NCBI GenBank assembly: GCA_037951105.1
Contig: JBAMJV010009407.1
Location: 1-64,000 of the forward strand
Length of the DNA stretch: 64,000 nucleotides
Source of the DNA: Echinarachnius parma
Lineage: Eukaryota; Echinodermata; Echinoidea; Clypeasteroida; Echinarachniidae
Direction of reading: 5' to 3'
In this document: one piece after another, positions 38,201 to 46,174 of the stretch
Layout: the number at the start of each line of letters is the position of its first letter
How positions within the stretch are numbered: position 1 is the stretch's first letter
Translations under genes and position numbers: made by a program
Notes under the pieces: model-generated
What the model was told of the DNA's origin: nothing
Database searches by the model: none
The model's input: only the letters and a program-made list of their open reading frames with translations

Positions 38201-41200
38201 TTTTTCCTTAGATCTTGTCTTTCTGGGTGAGTTTTGAGGTGCCATAATACCACTATATACACAGATGTAGCAATACGATATCTTGTATATAAGGTAAGGT
38301 GAACTGGCTCAGTTAATTCAGGATGGAACGAACGGCTATTCACGTCAGCTTATCAGTTGTGTTCATAGTCGTTGATAGGTGTTGATAGTCGCAACGGTGT
38401 ACAACATCATGCATTAGTTAGTGTTTAATACCCTGCATTTGTTTCACTAATCGAAATTAGATAACGTCCATTTGAATAACTGAAAACAAATCACACAATA
38501 CCCAGTAGACATGTCATGAAACAGCACTATACATTGTATCAACCATTCATCGCAGATTGCACATGTTAAAAAAGTTACTATAGATCCCTTCAAAAGTGAA
38601 AGTTGTTGTTGCACTTTAGTTTTATTATCATACATAATTTAATTTCATCATGGAGCTAAATATTGTGTACGTGATGTATACGAATCGCAATCAATTTGAG
38701 ACGTTAATGAAATTATAAATATATCAATGGGCTAAAATGAACCATGTATATGCAATGATAATTTTCTCTATAAATTAACGGGTCATCGCCCGGATCCCCA
38801 AACTTACTTGGAAGTATAATGGTTCTCTAATACATTTTTGGGTTCCTATTAGCAATATAAGCATTGAATAGGTTTTGATGTTTCGAATATCCCTTTGGTT
38901 AAAGAAACATTTACGATAGAAGTGTTCTGATGTTTTATTATCCACTGGAAAGTTATGCCTGTGTACAAAGTCAGTGCAATGAGTAAGCAATTTATTTGCA
39001 AAATTTTCACTTATTGATTATGGACCTATCAGATCTGAAAAATACAACTATTAACCATTCTTCACATTTTGCACATGTCAACACAGTTAATATATCCCTT
39101 TAACAAAACTGACAACTAATGTGTTTGTTTATCCTAATAGGGGTGACTGTCAAGAGGGATAACCATTTTGGGGGTAATTGTCCTGGGGGTAATTGTGCAA
39201 GGGTTTAAAGGGAGCGTTGAGTATTGGTATTTTCCGAAGTGCCCCCAAACAAAAATTAATTGTAACTGATTTGGTTGATTTCAATTCCATGTGAAAGGTC
39301 ATTAAAAAAAACATGGGAAATAATAATAATTCCCATTCAAATGCTCTCATTGTTGTGAAATTTGCTTTCAAAATATAATATAAAAGTGATTGACGTCCGG
39401 CTATCACTTTTAGAGAATGCTAGCTCGAAGCGCTAGCGTTCTAGGTCCTCCTATGCTTACCGCGCATGTACAATGTGTATCGCAAGCGCCGTTCGCATCG
39501 GCGGCCATCGCGATCATCTTTCGTTCAAAATCTGTTCGGAGTCGCGCTAAACACACGGAGAGAAGTCGAGGAGGTGCATAAATCATCAGTGATTTTTAGC
39601 GGAATGGAGGGAAAAACCATAATTTTAATCCAACCGATAGTTGGATCACATATTGGAGAATGAATCGGTGGTAAGTACCGTATCATATGTATAAATTTAA
39701 GCACAATTAGCGTGCAAAAACAATATTCAGTTTCAGTCCCGTATTAGGAAGACCTAGAACTCTAGAGTTAATTTGACTCTTGAGTTGTAACGGCTCTTTT
39801 TGAATGATAACATGGGTTTTACTTTGTCGTTTGTAAGTGTGTATACTTTTCGAGCATGGTGGAGTTATAACTATTAGTTCGTACCATAATGGTGCAGGTT
39901 TTGGTTACTAAAGTTAAGTTTGACCAATACTCAACTATTTCTTTAATTGTCCCGGTGGTAGTTGTCCGGGAGATAATCGTCCGGGTGTGTTCTTTCATTG
40001 TAGTTGTCCTACAACCCCCACAATAATGTCAAGATCCCTAATGGCTCGTGAAGGGAAGCATTTTTATACTTCCGTTCATACTTCTTACGTAAGTAGATTA
40101 CATTGTATCGTTTTAGTCATGTATCTTTTGTTTTAGATACACGTGTGGATTTCACGGCATGGGGAGGTTCGGAGCCGAATCACCTTGTAGAAGACTGCAT
40201 TGAAATGAATTCGAGGTCTTCTAATAATTTCCAGTGGAACGACGCTCCTTGCGAGAATGATTACAGCCGTGTGTTATGCCAAAAAGGTGTGTAATTTTAT
40301 CTAATCGCTAATTTGTATTTGTTTTTACATTTGCTTGTCACTCAAGCACAACCGATCTCTTTATGTGGTTTTTGTGAATTTCACCAAAGTATTTGACGCT
40401 CCGGAAGTATAGGATGCCCTGAGAAGTTCACCGGAATGATTAAGTCACGGGTATGATGGCTAAAGTCAAGGAAGCAGGCAAAACATCCGATAGTTTTCCT
40501 TTAAGTAACGGTGTAAAACAAGGATGTGTGTTGGCCCCTTCGTTGCATCTTCCTCTCGGCGATGCTGGAGGAGGCCTTTGCGGACTTTGAGGAGGGCGTA
40601 TACATACAATCACGTCAAGATGCCAACCTCTTCAATGTCGCACACTTCAAAGCTAAGACGGATTGTCGTGAGGAACTTCTCGTTGCAGATGACAGTGCTG
40701 TTGTTGCTCATCCACCAGAGCAGATGCAACATGTCATAGGTGTATTTTCATCAGCACCAAAGAGGTTCGGTCTATATGAATAAAAATCAAACAGCTGAAG
40801 TACTGTTCCAACAAGGTACAGACCACCAAAAGGAGGAGGATATTCTTGAAGATGTGACAGATCTTAAACAGGTAGATGGCTTTACCTACCTCGGCAGCAC
40901 TATATCCAAAGACGGACGCATCGACTCTGAGCGGGTGCGAATTTCAAAGGCAAGCAGTGCATTTTTGAGAGACTACGAACCAGGATATGGTATAATCATC
41001 ATGTCTCAACAAGAGTGAAGTGCAAGATGTACATGGCTATCGTCCTATCCGCTCTCTTATACGGTGCGGGAAGCTGGACTCTCTACGAAAGTCAAGTAAA
41101 CAAACTTCACGCATTCACGATGAGACATCTCCGAGCAATCATGATAATCACATGGAAGGACAAGGTGACCAACAAAGATATACTAGAGCGAGCAAACCTA

Positions 41201-44200
41201 CCTTCGATGGACGACCTGCTCATCAGGAAGAACCTACGGTGGACAGGCCATGTCATCAGGTTGCCCTCTGAGAGGTTACCAAAGCAACTAATATTCTCGC
41301 AATTAGCCGCTGGCGAAAGAGGGATTGGTCGACCACGGCTTCGCTACAATTAAGGACACAGTCAAGCAGAACCGTAAGCGCAGGCAAATTGACATCAAGA
41401 CTTGGACAATTGCTGCAGGCCAGCGAGCTATATGGAGAACAGCTGTAAAGTAAAATGGAAGGCGGTTATAATTGCTTTGCGACAGGCTACTACTACTAAA
41501 TAAATATACAAAAGTATACATTATTTTTCTCAGTTTAATTTCGCTCCAAACTAAGCCATTAATGTATAATGTCTGGTTACAAGGATTGTAAATGAAGTGA
41601 TAGATCATTCACCCATCAAACTCAAGTTGTTGCATTTGACAACGAGCTAACCAAGTACCTAATTTGCTCCCCAGGAGTGCAAGCATGTGGGGACCCCGGG
41701 ACGCCCGTTCATGGATGGCGCATCCCCAATGACAGACGAACGTTCGATGTAGGATCACAAGTGATATTCAGGTGTGAAGAAGGCTACCAACTGATTGGGG
41801 AAGACACGTTGTCATGCGGCACTAATGGCTCATGGGAATGGGCAGTGCCAGTTTGTCAAGGTATCCGTGCAAATAAGTCTTCTTCCTCTTGGTAACGTAA
41901 ACCTTTTAATCATTAATTTATAATCATCATACAAATAACAACAGTTACAACTAGAACGCAACACTCAGAGAGTGTACCTCCGCATATATATGCTGAAGTC
42001 TATGGTCAAATATGTAAATTTAAATTTTCGTGCGACCTTGATCTTGAACATTCAATTGGTTCCTTTCTAGAAGGACGGGAAGCTTCCATAAACATTTGGT
42101 CGACATATCTGTAAACTCGTGCGCAGGAGAATGTTCACGAAACAACAAACTGACAAACACACACACACAAACTAAACCCAAAACGTAACCCACTTCGTTG
42201 GGGGAGGTAATTACACTATTTGATGATGATACTAATTACACTATTTTTTTTTACACAAGTACGACTATATAAACAAGTATAACAATAATGCAAATTTTGG
42301 AAGAATAAGATGACTTAGAATAATACAATTATTATATATATGGTACTTATATACGGGAAGGACTATTCCAAGCACGATCTGAGAGGCCATACACACATTC
42401 TGGTGGGCTTTGTATTAAAGGGAGTGTCCGCCTTTTGCAACCCAAATTTCAAAAGTTGTGAGATTATTGTCTTGTATGAAAGAATTTTTCATATAAGAGC
42501 ATGCCTGAACAAATTAGGCATTGAAATCTCTTTTTAGTGGAGTTATAGACCTCAAAATAATAAAATTACACAACGCGTTTAATTGTGTATTATACGTGTA
42601 TTCACCCCATGAGAATGAATAGTTTAATTCTTTTCAATTGTAATGCGCAACATGTATTTATTTATTTCATACTGGATTCATGGATGTATTTATATATTCA
42701 ATATTTTAATCTCCTTATGTAATGTTCTTCATGAAGGTTTCTTCAGTATCTTATTTGTATTATAAATGTCAGAATAAACATATTTAATATCCCTCTATAT
42801 GTTAGATGTGTTTGTTTCTAAATATAACCTAGGTCCATCGATGTATTTAAAAGTAAACGTTTTTCTTACTGATAGCGATCATTTGCACTGCGGATATACC
42901 AACTATGGCGGATATAGGCCAGACTATCATTCTTGGTCTGGAATACCGACAGGTTGCCGTATACAGGTGCTGTTGCGAGGGCTATCCCAGTAGTGAACCA
43001 GTGACCTATTGTACAAGTGACGGAACATGGGCCCCACTGGATTTCCAGTGTATAGGTACGTAGAACTGGTCATTAACTATTGTCAGAGAGATAAATATCC
43101 ATTACGAGTTTGGGACCTCGATGAATAACAGCGAGGTTCATTTGCTATAATCCCCCGGTTTATTATAAACTGCATTGTTATATAACACAATCTTGTTTGT
43201 GACTTTGGACATATATAATAACATACACAACAAACAACATAATAAGCCAGTTCGTAATTAGACTATGGAGCTTGGGTGACGTCAGAGGGCGTAGTCCGAT
43301 ATTCCATCAACGGGCTATCAACGTACAGTAAAGTGTATGCTATCATGTCATTTTACCGGATAATTTTAGTTTGACAGCATAAAACAAACATTAGATGCAT
43401 AAAATCAAAGTGGAAATTATACGAGCAGCTGCATAAACTCATAAAGAACACATTTGATGTAAAGTATATTCAAGAATTTACCGATTTTTCTCCATATCAA
43501 CTTTCTTGTAATCATCTTTCTTGTGAATGATCTAGGTGAATCATTCACACGCAATAATGCTACAAGGCGGGCGATAAGCATACCACCCATTCGTACAATG
43601 TACCGTTCAAAATTGAACGCTATGTTTTAGGACGCCATCGGCAAGGAAAACAGACGGGATATAATATTTCTTTCTACATGTTGCGCGGTCTTCAAAACAA
43701 GAAAGTCGGTAATCATTATCAATTTATATAAATTGTGGATCACATAAACGAAATTTTGTTTGCATTTGCTCATAAATGGAGAGAGAAATCAGCCGGCAAA
43801 AACTGTTTTTGCGTTGGATAGTGCAGCAAGCGGAAGACGATAATCTCCGCACAATGCTATGTACACTATTATGTACACCTATACGTGCGTGCTAGCCAGG
43901 CCAAGCAAGGCTCGGTGAAATTATTGATCAATAAATATCATCATTACACATGAATAACACATTCTATCAAACCGGTTCTTGTTCTATGAAATAGTACATA
44001 TTATGCTATTAACCTTTAATGTTGTGAATACAAAAACGATGGGCTTATTTTTATCCTGATCCAGATTTTAAAAACGTAAACAAATAATTCGCATTCAATT
44101 GCACGTGTGGCTCCTTTGATTCTCACGATCGATGGAATATCAAAATACCCGGAAGTAAATACGCGCATGCGCAGATTGTAACTACGAACTGGCTTATACA

Positions 44201-46174
44201 GCCAAGGTGCACTTGCGTTCACTAGAGTTCGAATGCAATTGGTTTCAGTGGTTTTAATAGCACATAGATGCTAAACTAAAACAAGGCGAATTAACACAAT
44301 GTGGAATTTGACCCACTTATGAGAAACAGTTCTTAACAAATATCTTATGTGTATTTGTTTGCTATATACTTATTATTTATTTATCTTTATTTTGATCAAA
44401 ATCGGTTCTGAACTTGCTAAAATATCCATAAACACAATTATTTGTCCACGTGCAGGTGAATGTAAACAATAATATTGTGTATAAAACTTGTCTTTGATGT
44501 TCATCTCGTATAATGAACATTGGTCGTCTTTCATAATCTATGGTGTTATCATTCTGACAGAACCAACGACAACAGTGACATCAACAACAATAGTTAAGAA
44601 CATGGGTAGTCAACTCACAGGTACGTACAATTCAATTTTAATATTATACACACTGAATACAATTATAAGGGCCACTGGTAGAGCTAAACAGATATTATAC
44701 GTAAAACAGAATAATGTGTTTTCATGTCTTTCATATCTTCTAACAATACCTCCAAAATATAAATGACCCCCATGTATAATATTACGTTATGCACATAATA
44801 GTGTATTCGCTTGTGATAAATTAACGTTAGGCTAGAAAACAGAAGAAAGGGAGCGTAACATTGACTTGGTGAAACAAGGGCCATATTTCGAAGAAAGGTC
44901 ACTTGGGATAGAGGTGTGACTTGAAGAAGAATAAAAGAAGAAGAACAAATTAAGAGGCTAAACACGTACATAGATGTTTTTGGTTCAACAATGTTTTTTT
45001 CTTAAAAGGTGCCATTGCAGGGGGTGCAGTTGGTGGATTGCTGATACTTGTCTTCCTCATATTGCTGATCGTTATCATCATAAACAAGAGGTTAGTATGT
45101 TGTTGCTACATTGCTTTCAATACAAGTAATAATAATGATATTAATGATCATGAAATACTTCCAATTATAATACTAATACTTTAAAGAGTCAAGTGTGTAT
45201 ATATTGTGTCATCGTACAGAACTTCCAATATAAAGCTCGAATGAAGTAGTAGTTTTGATCTGAATGTGTACAATATAAATAATGTCGCAAGACGTATTCT
45301 TCAATATGTTCTTTGTACACGCGCACAACGATGTAGTGTTTGGTGAAATTGTTGTATAAAATCAATAGTTTACAGGCATATTTCATAAAAGTTCTATGTC
45401 ATGTTTGTAAAGATTCGCATTTCGGGGTTAGTTTTTATACATAATTGTAATTTAAATGATAACTACATTGAAATGATGTGACTATCAACTATCTATTATT
45501 TTACCAATTAAAGTTTGTTTCTTTCTGTTGCTTTTCTTATTGTGAACAGAAGAAACAAGCGCCAAGAAGGTGATAACACTTCTCGAACAGATAGTAGAAA
45601 AAATGGTGTTGATACTAATGATATTGAGAGGATACCGGGTCCGCGAAGTGAAGAGAAGTATGTTGCCCCGCACATAATAGGACGCCACTACGACAGCCAG
45701 ATTGCACGCAGCGAAGAAGAAGAGTACGACGTTGTTAGCGCGGGTGGTCACACTAACAGTGCAGCACCGTATTACGCCACCGCAACGCCAGATAGAAAGG
45801 TGAATGAAAACAGATCACGTGATATCGGGCAAGAACCGCGCGAAACCCCCTTGGATGAGCTCTACGCCATGCCGGATCAGAAGGGAAAGGGTGAGCAACG
45901 TGACGATGATGACGTAGATGGGAAGGATATCCCAGTCTACGGAGTACCGCAGAAGAAACGCCCGAAGCGACCGAGGGACGGCGCCCCCGGTAAGGCACAA
46001 GGTAAGCATGGTAAGGGCCCGGCGGTCATGGAAAGAAGCGACAAAAAACGACTGCATGGGAATATGCAGTTGGCTGATGACAACGCACGTGATGGGGATG
46101 AAGTCTACATCAACACTGACTTCCATGAGGAACCGACCGACATGGTACTTAATGAACTATACAGTAGTATGTAG
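25953..46174 (+). CDS. Gene B: CCP2-CTLD2-CCP2 type I membrane receptor with tyrosine-rich tail
   Basis: Thirteen exons (25,953-26,010; 26,637-26,834; 27,276-27,455; 29,086-29,322; 30,179-30,325; 31,225-31,406; 32,006-32,108; 40,137-40,286; 41,675-41,860; 42,876-43,055; 44,561-44,620; 45,009-45,090; 45,550-46,174) sum to 2,388 bases, exactly 795 codons plus stop, with every junction in frame and GT-AG. Approximate layout: signal 1-19, CCP1 20-85, CCP2 86-145, CTLD1 146-273, CTLD2 274-418, CCP3 419-480, CCP4 481-540, stem 541-560, transmembrane 561-587, tail 588-795. By family knowledge it would bind carbohydrate at the cell surface and signal through phosphotyrosine; adhesion or pathogen recognition is inference. 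There is no EGF domain, unlike selectins. The intron at 32.1-40.1 kb carries a large retrotransposon nest. I know no named orthologue. Confidence 0.8.
26637..26834 (+). CDS. Gene B exon 2, CCP1 (sushi) domain
   Basis: Acceptor CCATAG, donor ACAG|GTAAGA, phase 1-1. It reads from VSADCPTPAAVQNALF through YLVWSCEDGYVM and VVWFCRDNGEWIG to ISICTG. This gives the four cysteines, a G-Y after the second, and the Trp before the last, as in complement control protein modules. CCP modules act as spacers or protein-binding units in adhesion and complement proteins. Confidence 0.8.
27276..27455 (+). CDS. Gene B exon 3, CCP2 domain
   Basis: Acceptor CATAG, donor CAAA|GTAAGT, phase 1-1. It encodes QRCPDPPRPAFGNITSA, ITYHCDDARTLVGS, NACNYDGSWMNKPPVCQ. 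The four cysteines and GSW before the last Cys are clear. One N-glycosylation sequon (NIT) is present. The exon lies outside the longer open frames and was found by the splice phase. Confidence 0.8.
27456..29085 (+). other. Intron 3 of gene B
   Basis: AT-rich, about 1.6 kb. The 131-codon open frame at 28,607-29,002 has no domain, no splice match to the neighbouring exons and no counterpart in copy A; I do not annotate it as coding. Confidence 0.5.
29086..29322 (+). CDS. Gene B exon 4, CTLD1 N-terminal half
   Basis: Acceptor TATATAG, donor G|GTGAGT, phase 1-1. It begins GCDTSGDKSRYLELVCFF and contains TWDKARQSCNNSGGTLALV and RYWIGAREGRDWRWASG, the first CTLD cysteine with Trp/Ala context, the G-x-L-A-x-V strand and the WIG core. 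It joins through a split Asp codon to exon 5. Confidence 0.8.
29760..29990. mobile_element. Fragment of the TTAA element seen at 39,208-39,940 (inverted)
   Basis: TTTAGTAACCAAAACCTGCACCATTAC and flanking bases here are the complement of the right part of the element at 39.78-39.94 kb. The ends are missing and the edges approximate. Confidence 0.45.
30179..30325 (+). CDS. Gene B exon 5, CTLD1 C-terminal half
   Basis: Acceptor TTACTCAG, donor TTTG|GTATGA. It encodes LYWEVSVYEDVNGCIELSRG, DYSWTDAPCNDHHGFICSF: the last three CTLD cysteines. The Ca2+-site EPN/QPD motif is absent and WND is WTD, so this domain probably does not bind sugar in the classical Ca2+-dependent manner. The acceptor was fixed by the split Asp codon and by the same junction in copy A (4,106). 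Confidence 0.8.
30326..31224 (+). other. Intron 5 of gene B
   Basis: No exon or delimited repeat seen. Confidence 0.4.
31225..31406 (+). CDS. Gene B exon 6, CTLD2 N-terminal part
   Basis: Acceptor TAGTAG, donor AAG|GTGTGA, phase 1 to 0. It reads GQCADSILKSGLATM, ERCFTFIDSMASWDIARDNC, DGILAEIRDDATDERLAAHA. The extra N-terminal cysteine pair marks a long-form CTLD; SWDIARDNC and GILAEI are the conserved alpha-1 and beta segments. Confidence 0.8.
32006..32108 (+). CDS. Gene B exon 7, CTLD2 middle
   Basis: Acceptor CCATAAG, donor GATG|GTAAGT, phase 0 to 1. It encodes LLERADLTKTRWWIGGKARA and SERVWFWIDG, including the WIG core. Both splice sites and phases fit neighbours on each side, although exon 8 lies 8 kb away across a transposon nest. 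Confidence 0.75.
32324..32689. mobile_element. TTAA MITE family 1 copy in intron 7
   Basis: TTAA (32,320-32,323) precedes GAGAACTTACTAACATTGCC and AACAAAGTTACTAGATCCCT|TTAA closes the element. Confidence 0.7.
32743..32990 (-). mobile_element. SINE, truncated copy without tRNA head
   Basis: Shares the body GCGCCTATCACAATTAATAATC, AAGCGCTTTACAAT and CACTCCCTGGG with the full copies at 53,657-54,045 and 57,965-58,290. The AAT-rich tail is at the low-coordinate end, so the element is on the minus strand and the tRNA-derived head is missing. Confidence 0.7.
33128..33280. mobile_element. Left half of a TTAA MITE split by a retrotransposon
   Basis: ATTATCCAAATCCTGAAAATCC through AAGTGTTCATTTGTTAAACTATCC follows the first half of the family-1 copy at 38,779. 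It stops exactly where the (TGAAA)n tail of the minus-strand retrotransposon begins. Confidence 0.65.
33619..34208 (-). pseudogene. Retrotransposon ORF2, C-terminal part (thumb and beyond)
   Basis: Two overlapping frames carry ANLTWKQHVNDISCKISRAIG and LPYLSYCNIVWGK, then QVAICMYSFFKGTLP and GTKCWNDIPIEIRKC, all standard for the region after the RT domain in CR1/Jockey-type elements. A frameshift separates them near 33,930. Confidence 0.8.
34252..34793 (-). pseudogene. Retrotransposon reverse transcriptase core
   Basis: Contains motif LDLSKAFDCINH (catalytic Asp), GVPQGSVLGPLLFLLF and FADDTNLF (catalytic Asp pair). The frame begins with SMALVEFTNKLS directly at the insertion border; the upstream half of the RT is at 35,393-36,567. 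Confidence 0.9.
34796..35390. mobile_element. TA-flanked MITE inserted in the reverse transcriptase
   Basis: Ends AACCGAACACAATAAGTAAC and, inverted, AACCGAACACAAAAAGTAAT, continuing through GCAATTGCCCATAATTTCATAACC on both sides: terminal repeats of about 57 bases. TA is duplicated at 34,794-34,795 and 35,391-35,392. The host frame reads GFST before and SMAL after, meeting in one codon register at ACTAGT. A TA target and long TIRs fit Tc1/mariner-type non-autonomous elements. Non-coding. Confidence 0.85.
35393..36567 (-). pseudogene. Retrotransposon ORF2: end of endonuclease to N-terminal reverse transcriptase
   Basis: Open for about 390 codons. It includes SDHCAIFAIL (endonuclease His), NKPWFTSSLRKMCKKKHTLH, LKMNKSPGFDDI and KVIPVVFKKGSKTTMSNYRP followed by ISLLS, then QFGFRSGFST at the insertion border. 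Length and order are those of CR1/Jockey ORF2 proteins. Confidence 0.9.
36509..37305 (-). pseudogene. Retrotransposon ORF2: N-terminal endonuclease, frameshifted
   Basis: KLSMVHLNCRSLKKN, IGLTETWLKEHD (catalytic Glu) and SKRGGGVSMYVHND in one frame, then CFLLGDFNANLL (GDFN) in another after stops near 36,790. These are the standard motifs of apurinic/apyrimidinic-type endonucleases. The shift shows that the element is inactive. Confidence 0.85.
37475..38245 (-). CDS. Retrotransposon ORF1 protein (coiled coil plus L1-ORF1-like RRM)
   Basis: Still open for 256 codons. Residues 1-40 are basic and Ser-rich. About 45-115 is heptad-rich (TELQTTVAKLEARVLELEVS). EQYSRRNCLRFFGV begins the RRM-like domain, and HRISTRHRNP and RPIIVKFGSYRTRQLVMRNR follow. 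Such proteins bind RNA as trimers and serve as nucleic-acid chaperones in L1- and CR1-like elements. No zinc knuckle is seen. It starts 5' of ORF2 with a gap of about 170 bases to the first ORF2 frame. Confidence 0.85.
   Translation of the reverse strand: MAPQNSPRKTRSKEKPSDDSSQIIITAVIKDILTNKSFLLLVETEVNKRLTELQTTVAKLEARVLELEVSSDQTNRKVQQVTRKAETNEAAIRSLQHTANSQEQYSRRNCLRFFGVTESDREDTDDVIISLVNDVLQVPLTKADIERSHRISTRHRNPETSTKSRDSPPRPIIVKFGSYRTRQLVMRNRRKLAGQRKSIQEDLTTANAKQLSDTKTCEKVETAWSSDGRIIALIKTNTGTMKKMVHSHDDLRGIGT
38388..38590. mobile_element. Right half of the split TTAA MITE
   Basis: GGTGTACAAC, GTTAGTGTTTAATACCCTGCATTTG and ACATTGTATCAACCATTCATC, ending GTTACTATAGATCCCTT, follow the second half of family-1 copies (compare 9,420-9,596). 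It therefore completes the half at 33,128-33,280 on the other side of the retrotransposon. Confidence 0.65.
38779..39099. mobile_element. TTAA MITE family 1 copy
   Basis: Flanked by TTAA at 38,775-38,778 and 39,100-39,103; body matches the other copies (CAAACTTACTTGGAA, CTGTGTACAAAGTCAGTGCAATGAG, ACATGTCAACACAGTTAATA). Confidence 0.7.
39208..39940. mobile_element. Third TTAA-flanked element (GTTGAGTATTGGT ends)
   Basis: TTTAA|AGGGAGCGTTGAGTATTGGT at the left is inverted at the right as ACCAATACTCAACTATTTCT|TTAA. Repeats of the form GGGGGTAATTGTCC lie just outside both ends (39,150-39,195; 39,945-40,010), so the element apparently inserted in a small tandem repeat. The 65-codon frame inside is not recognised. 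Confidence 0.65.
40137..40286 (+). CDS. Gene B exon 8, CTLD2 C-terminal part with EPN and WND
   Basis: Acceptor TTTTAG, donor AAAAG|GTGTGT, phase 1-1. It reads DTRVDFTAWGGSEPNHLVED, CIEMNSRSSNNFQWNDAPCE, YSRVLCQK. EPN with WND is the Ca2+-binding, mannose/GlcNAc-type ligand site of C-type lectins; all three remaining cysteines are present. So CTLD2, unlike CTLD1, has the residues for Ca2+-dependent sugar binding. Confidence 0.85.
40362..41470 (+). pseudogene. RTE-like non-LTR retrotransposon fragment, degenerate
   Basis: Frames carry NGVKQGCVLAP-like and SAMLEEAFADFEEGVYIQSR, then FTYLGSTISKDGRIDSERVR, and LLYGAGSWTLYESQVNKLHA with LRWTGHVIRLPSERLPKQL. These are consecutive parts of RTE-type reverse transcriptase and the region after it. 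Frameshifts and stops lie between them, and the 5' part and endonuclease are missing. It lies in intron 8 of gene B, same strand. Confidence 0.8.
41675..41860 (+). CDS. Gene B exon 9, CCP3 domain
   Basis: Acceptor CCCCAG, donor CAAG|GTATCC, phase 1-1. It encodes QACGDPGTPVHGWRIP, FDVGSQVIFRCEEGYQLIGE and LSCGTNGSWEWAVPVCQ, a textbook CCP module with four cysteines, GYxLxG and the final W-x(4)-P-x-C. Confidence 0.9.
41861..42875 (+). other. Intron 9 of gene B
   Basis: AT-rich. No exon, and no delimited repeat; AATAAACAT at about 42,774 is followed by no feature. Confidence 0.4.
42876..43055 (+). CDS. Gene B exon 10, CCP4 domain
   Basis: Acceptor CTGATAG, donor ATAG|GTACGT, phase 1-1. It encodes IICTADIPTMADIGQ, VAVYRCCCEGYPSSEP and VTYCTSDGTWAPLDFQC, a CCP with two additional Cys after the second conserved Cys (RCCC). 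The equivalent exon in copy A has RCC. It was found by splice phase, since the longest frame through the region is a different one. Confidence 0.8.
43056..44560 (+). other. Intron 10 of gene B
   Basis: No coding exon seen. A strong hairpin, GTGAATGAT...ATCATTCAC, lies at about 43,523-43,550; TGACGTCA is at 43,277. Confidence 0.4.
44561..44620 (+). CDS. Gene B exon 11, Thr-rich stem
   Basis: EPTTTVTSTTIVKNMGSQLT, 60 bases between CTGACAG and GTACGT, phase 1-1. The Thr/Ser density suggests an O-glycosylated juxtamembrane spacer. Confidence 0.75.
45009..45090 (+). CDS. Gene B exon 12, transmembrane helix
   Basis: GAIAGGAVGGLLILVFLILL followed by IVIIINKR: a GxxxG-type small-residue start, about 23 hydrophobic residues, then a basic stop-transfer. 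Acceptor TAAAAG, donor AAGAG|GTTAGT, phase 1 to 2. Orientation gives an extracellular N terminus (type I). Confidence 0.9.
45550..46174 (+). CDS. Gene B exon 13, cytoplasmic tail with nine tyrosines and stop
   Basis: Acceptor GTGAACAG, phase 2 entry, open to TAG at 46,172. The tail (207 residues) is hydrophilic, rich in charged residues, and without a folded domain. Tyrosines (protein numbering) lie in EKYVAP (625), HYDSQI (635), EYDVV (647), PYYATA (662/663), LYAMP (693), VYGVP (718), VYINT (774) and LYSSM (792). By SH2 preference rules, YxxP fits Crk/Nck adaptors, YxN fits Grb2 and YxxM fits PI3K p85. A basic stretch with repeated GxApGKA-like elements lies at about 724-745. Binding partners are inference. 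Confidence 0.85.

Larger units (their letters stand above)
33281..38387 (-). mobile_element. CR1/L2-like non-LTR retrotransposon, decayed, nearly full length
   Basis: Minus strand, 5' end near 38.3-38.39 kb and 3' end at a GAAATGAAATGAAATT tail (33,281-33,303). It encodes ORF1 (37,475-38,245) and an ORF2 with apurinic endonuclease and reverse transcriptase, now in several frames. A short tandem 3' tail and the ORF1 type fit CR1/L2-related clades; the exact clade is inference. It lies in intron 7 of gene B, opposite to the gene, and holds a 595-bp insertion. Confidence 0.85.

Noticed and set aside
37722-38237. 171-codon plus-strand frame opposite the retrotransposon ORF1
   Set aside because: It is the antisense shadow of the ORF1 protein, whose coiled coil and RRM-like motif are on the minus strand.
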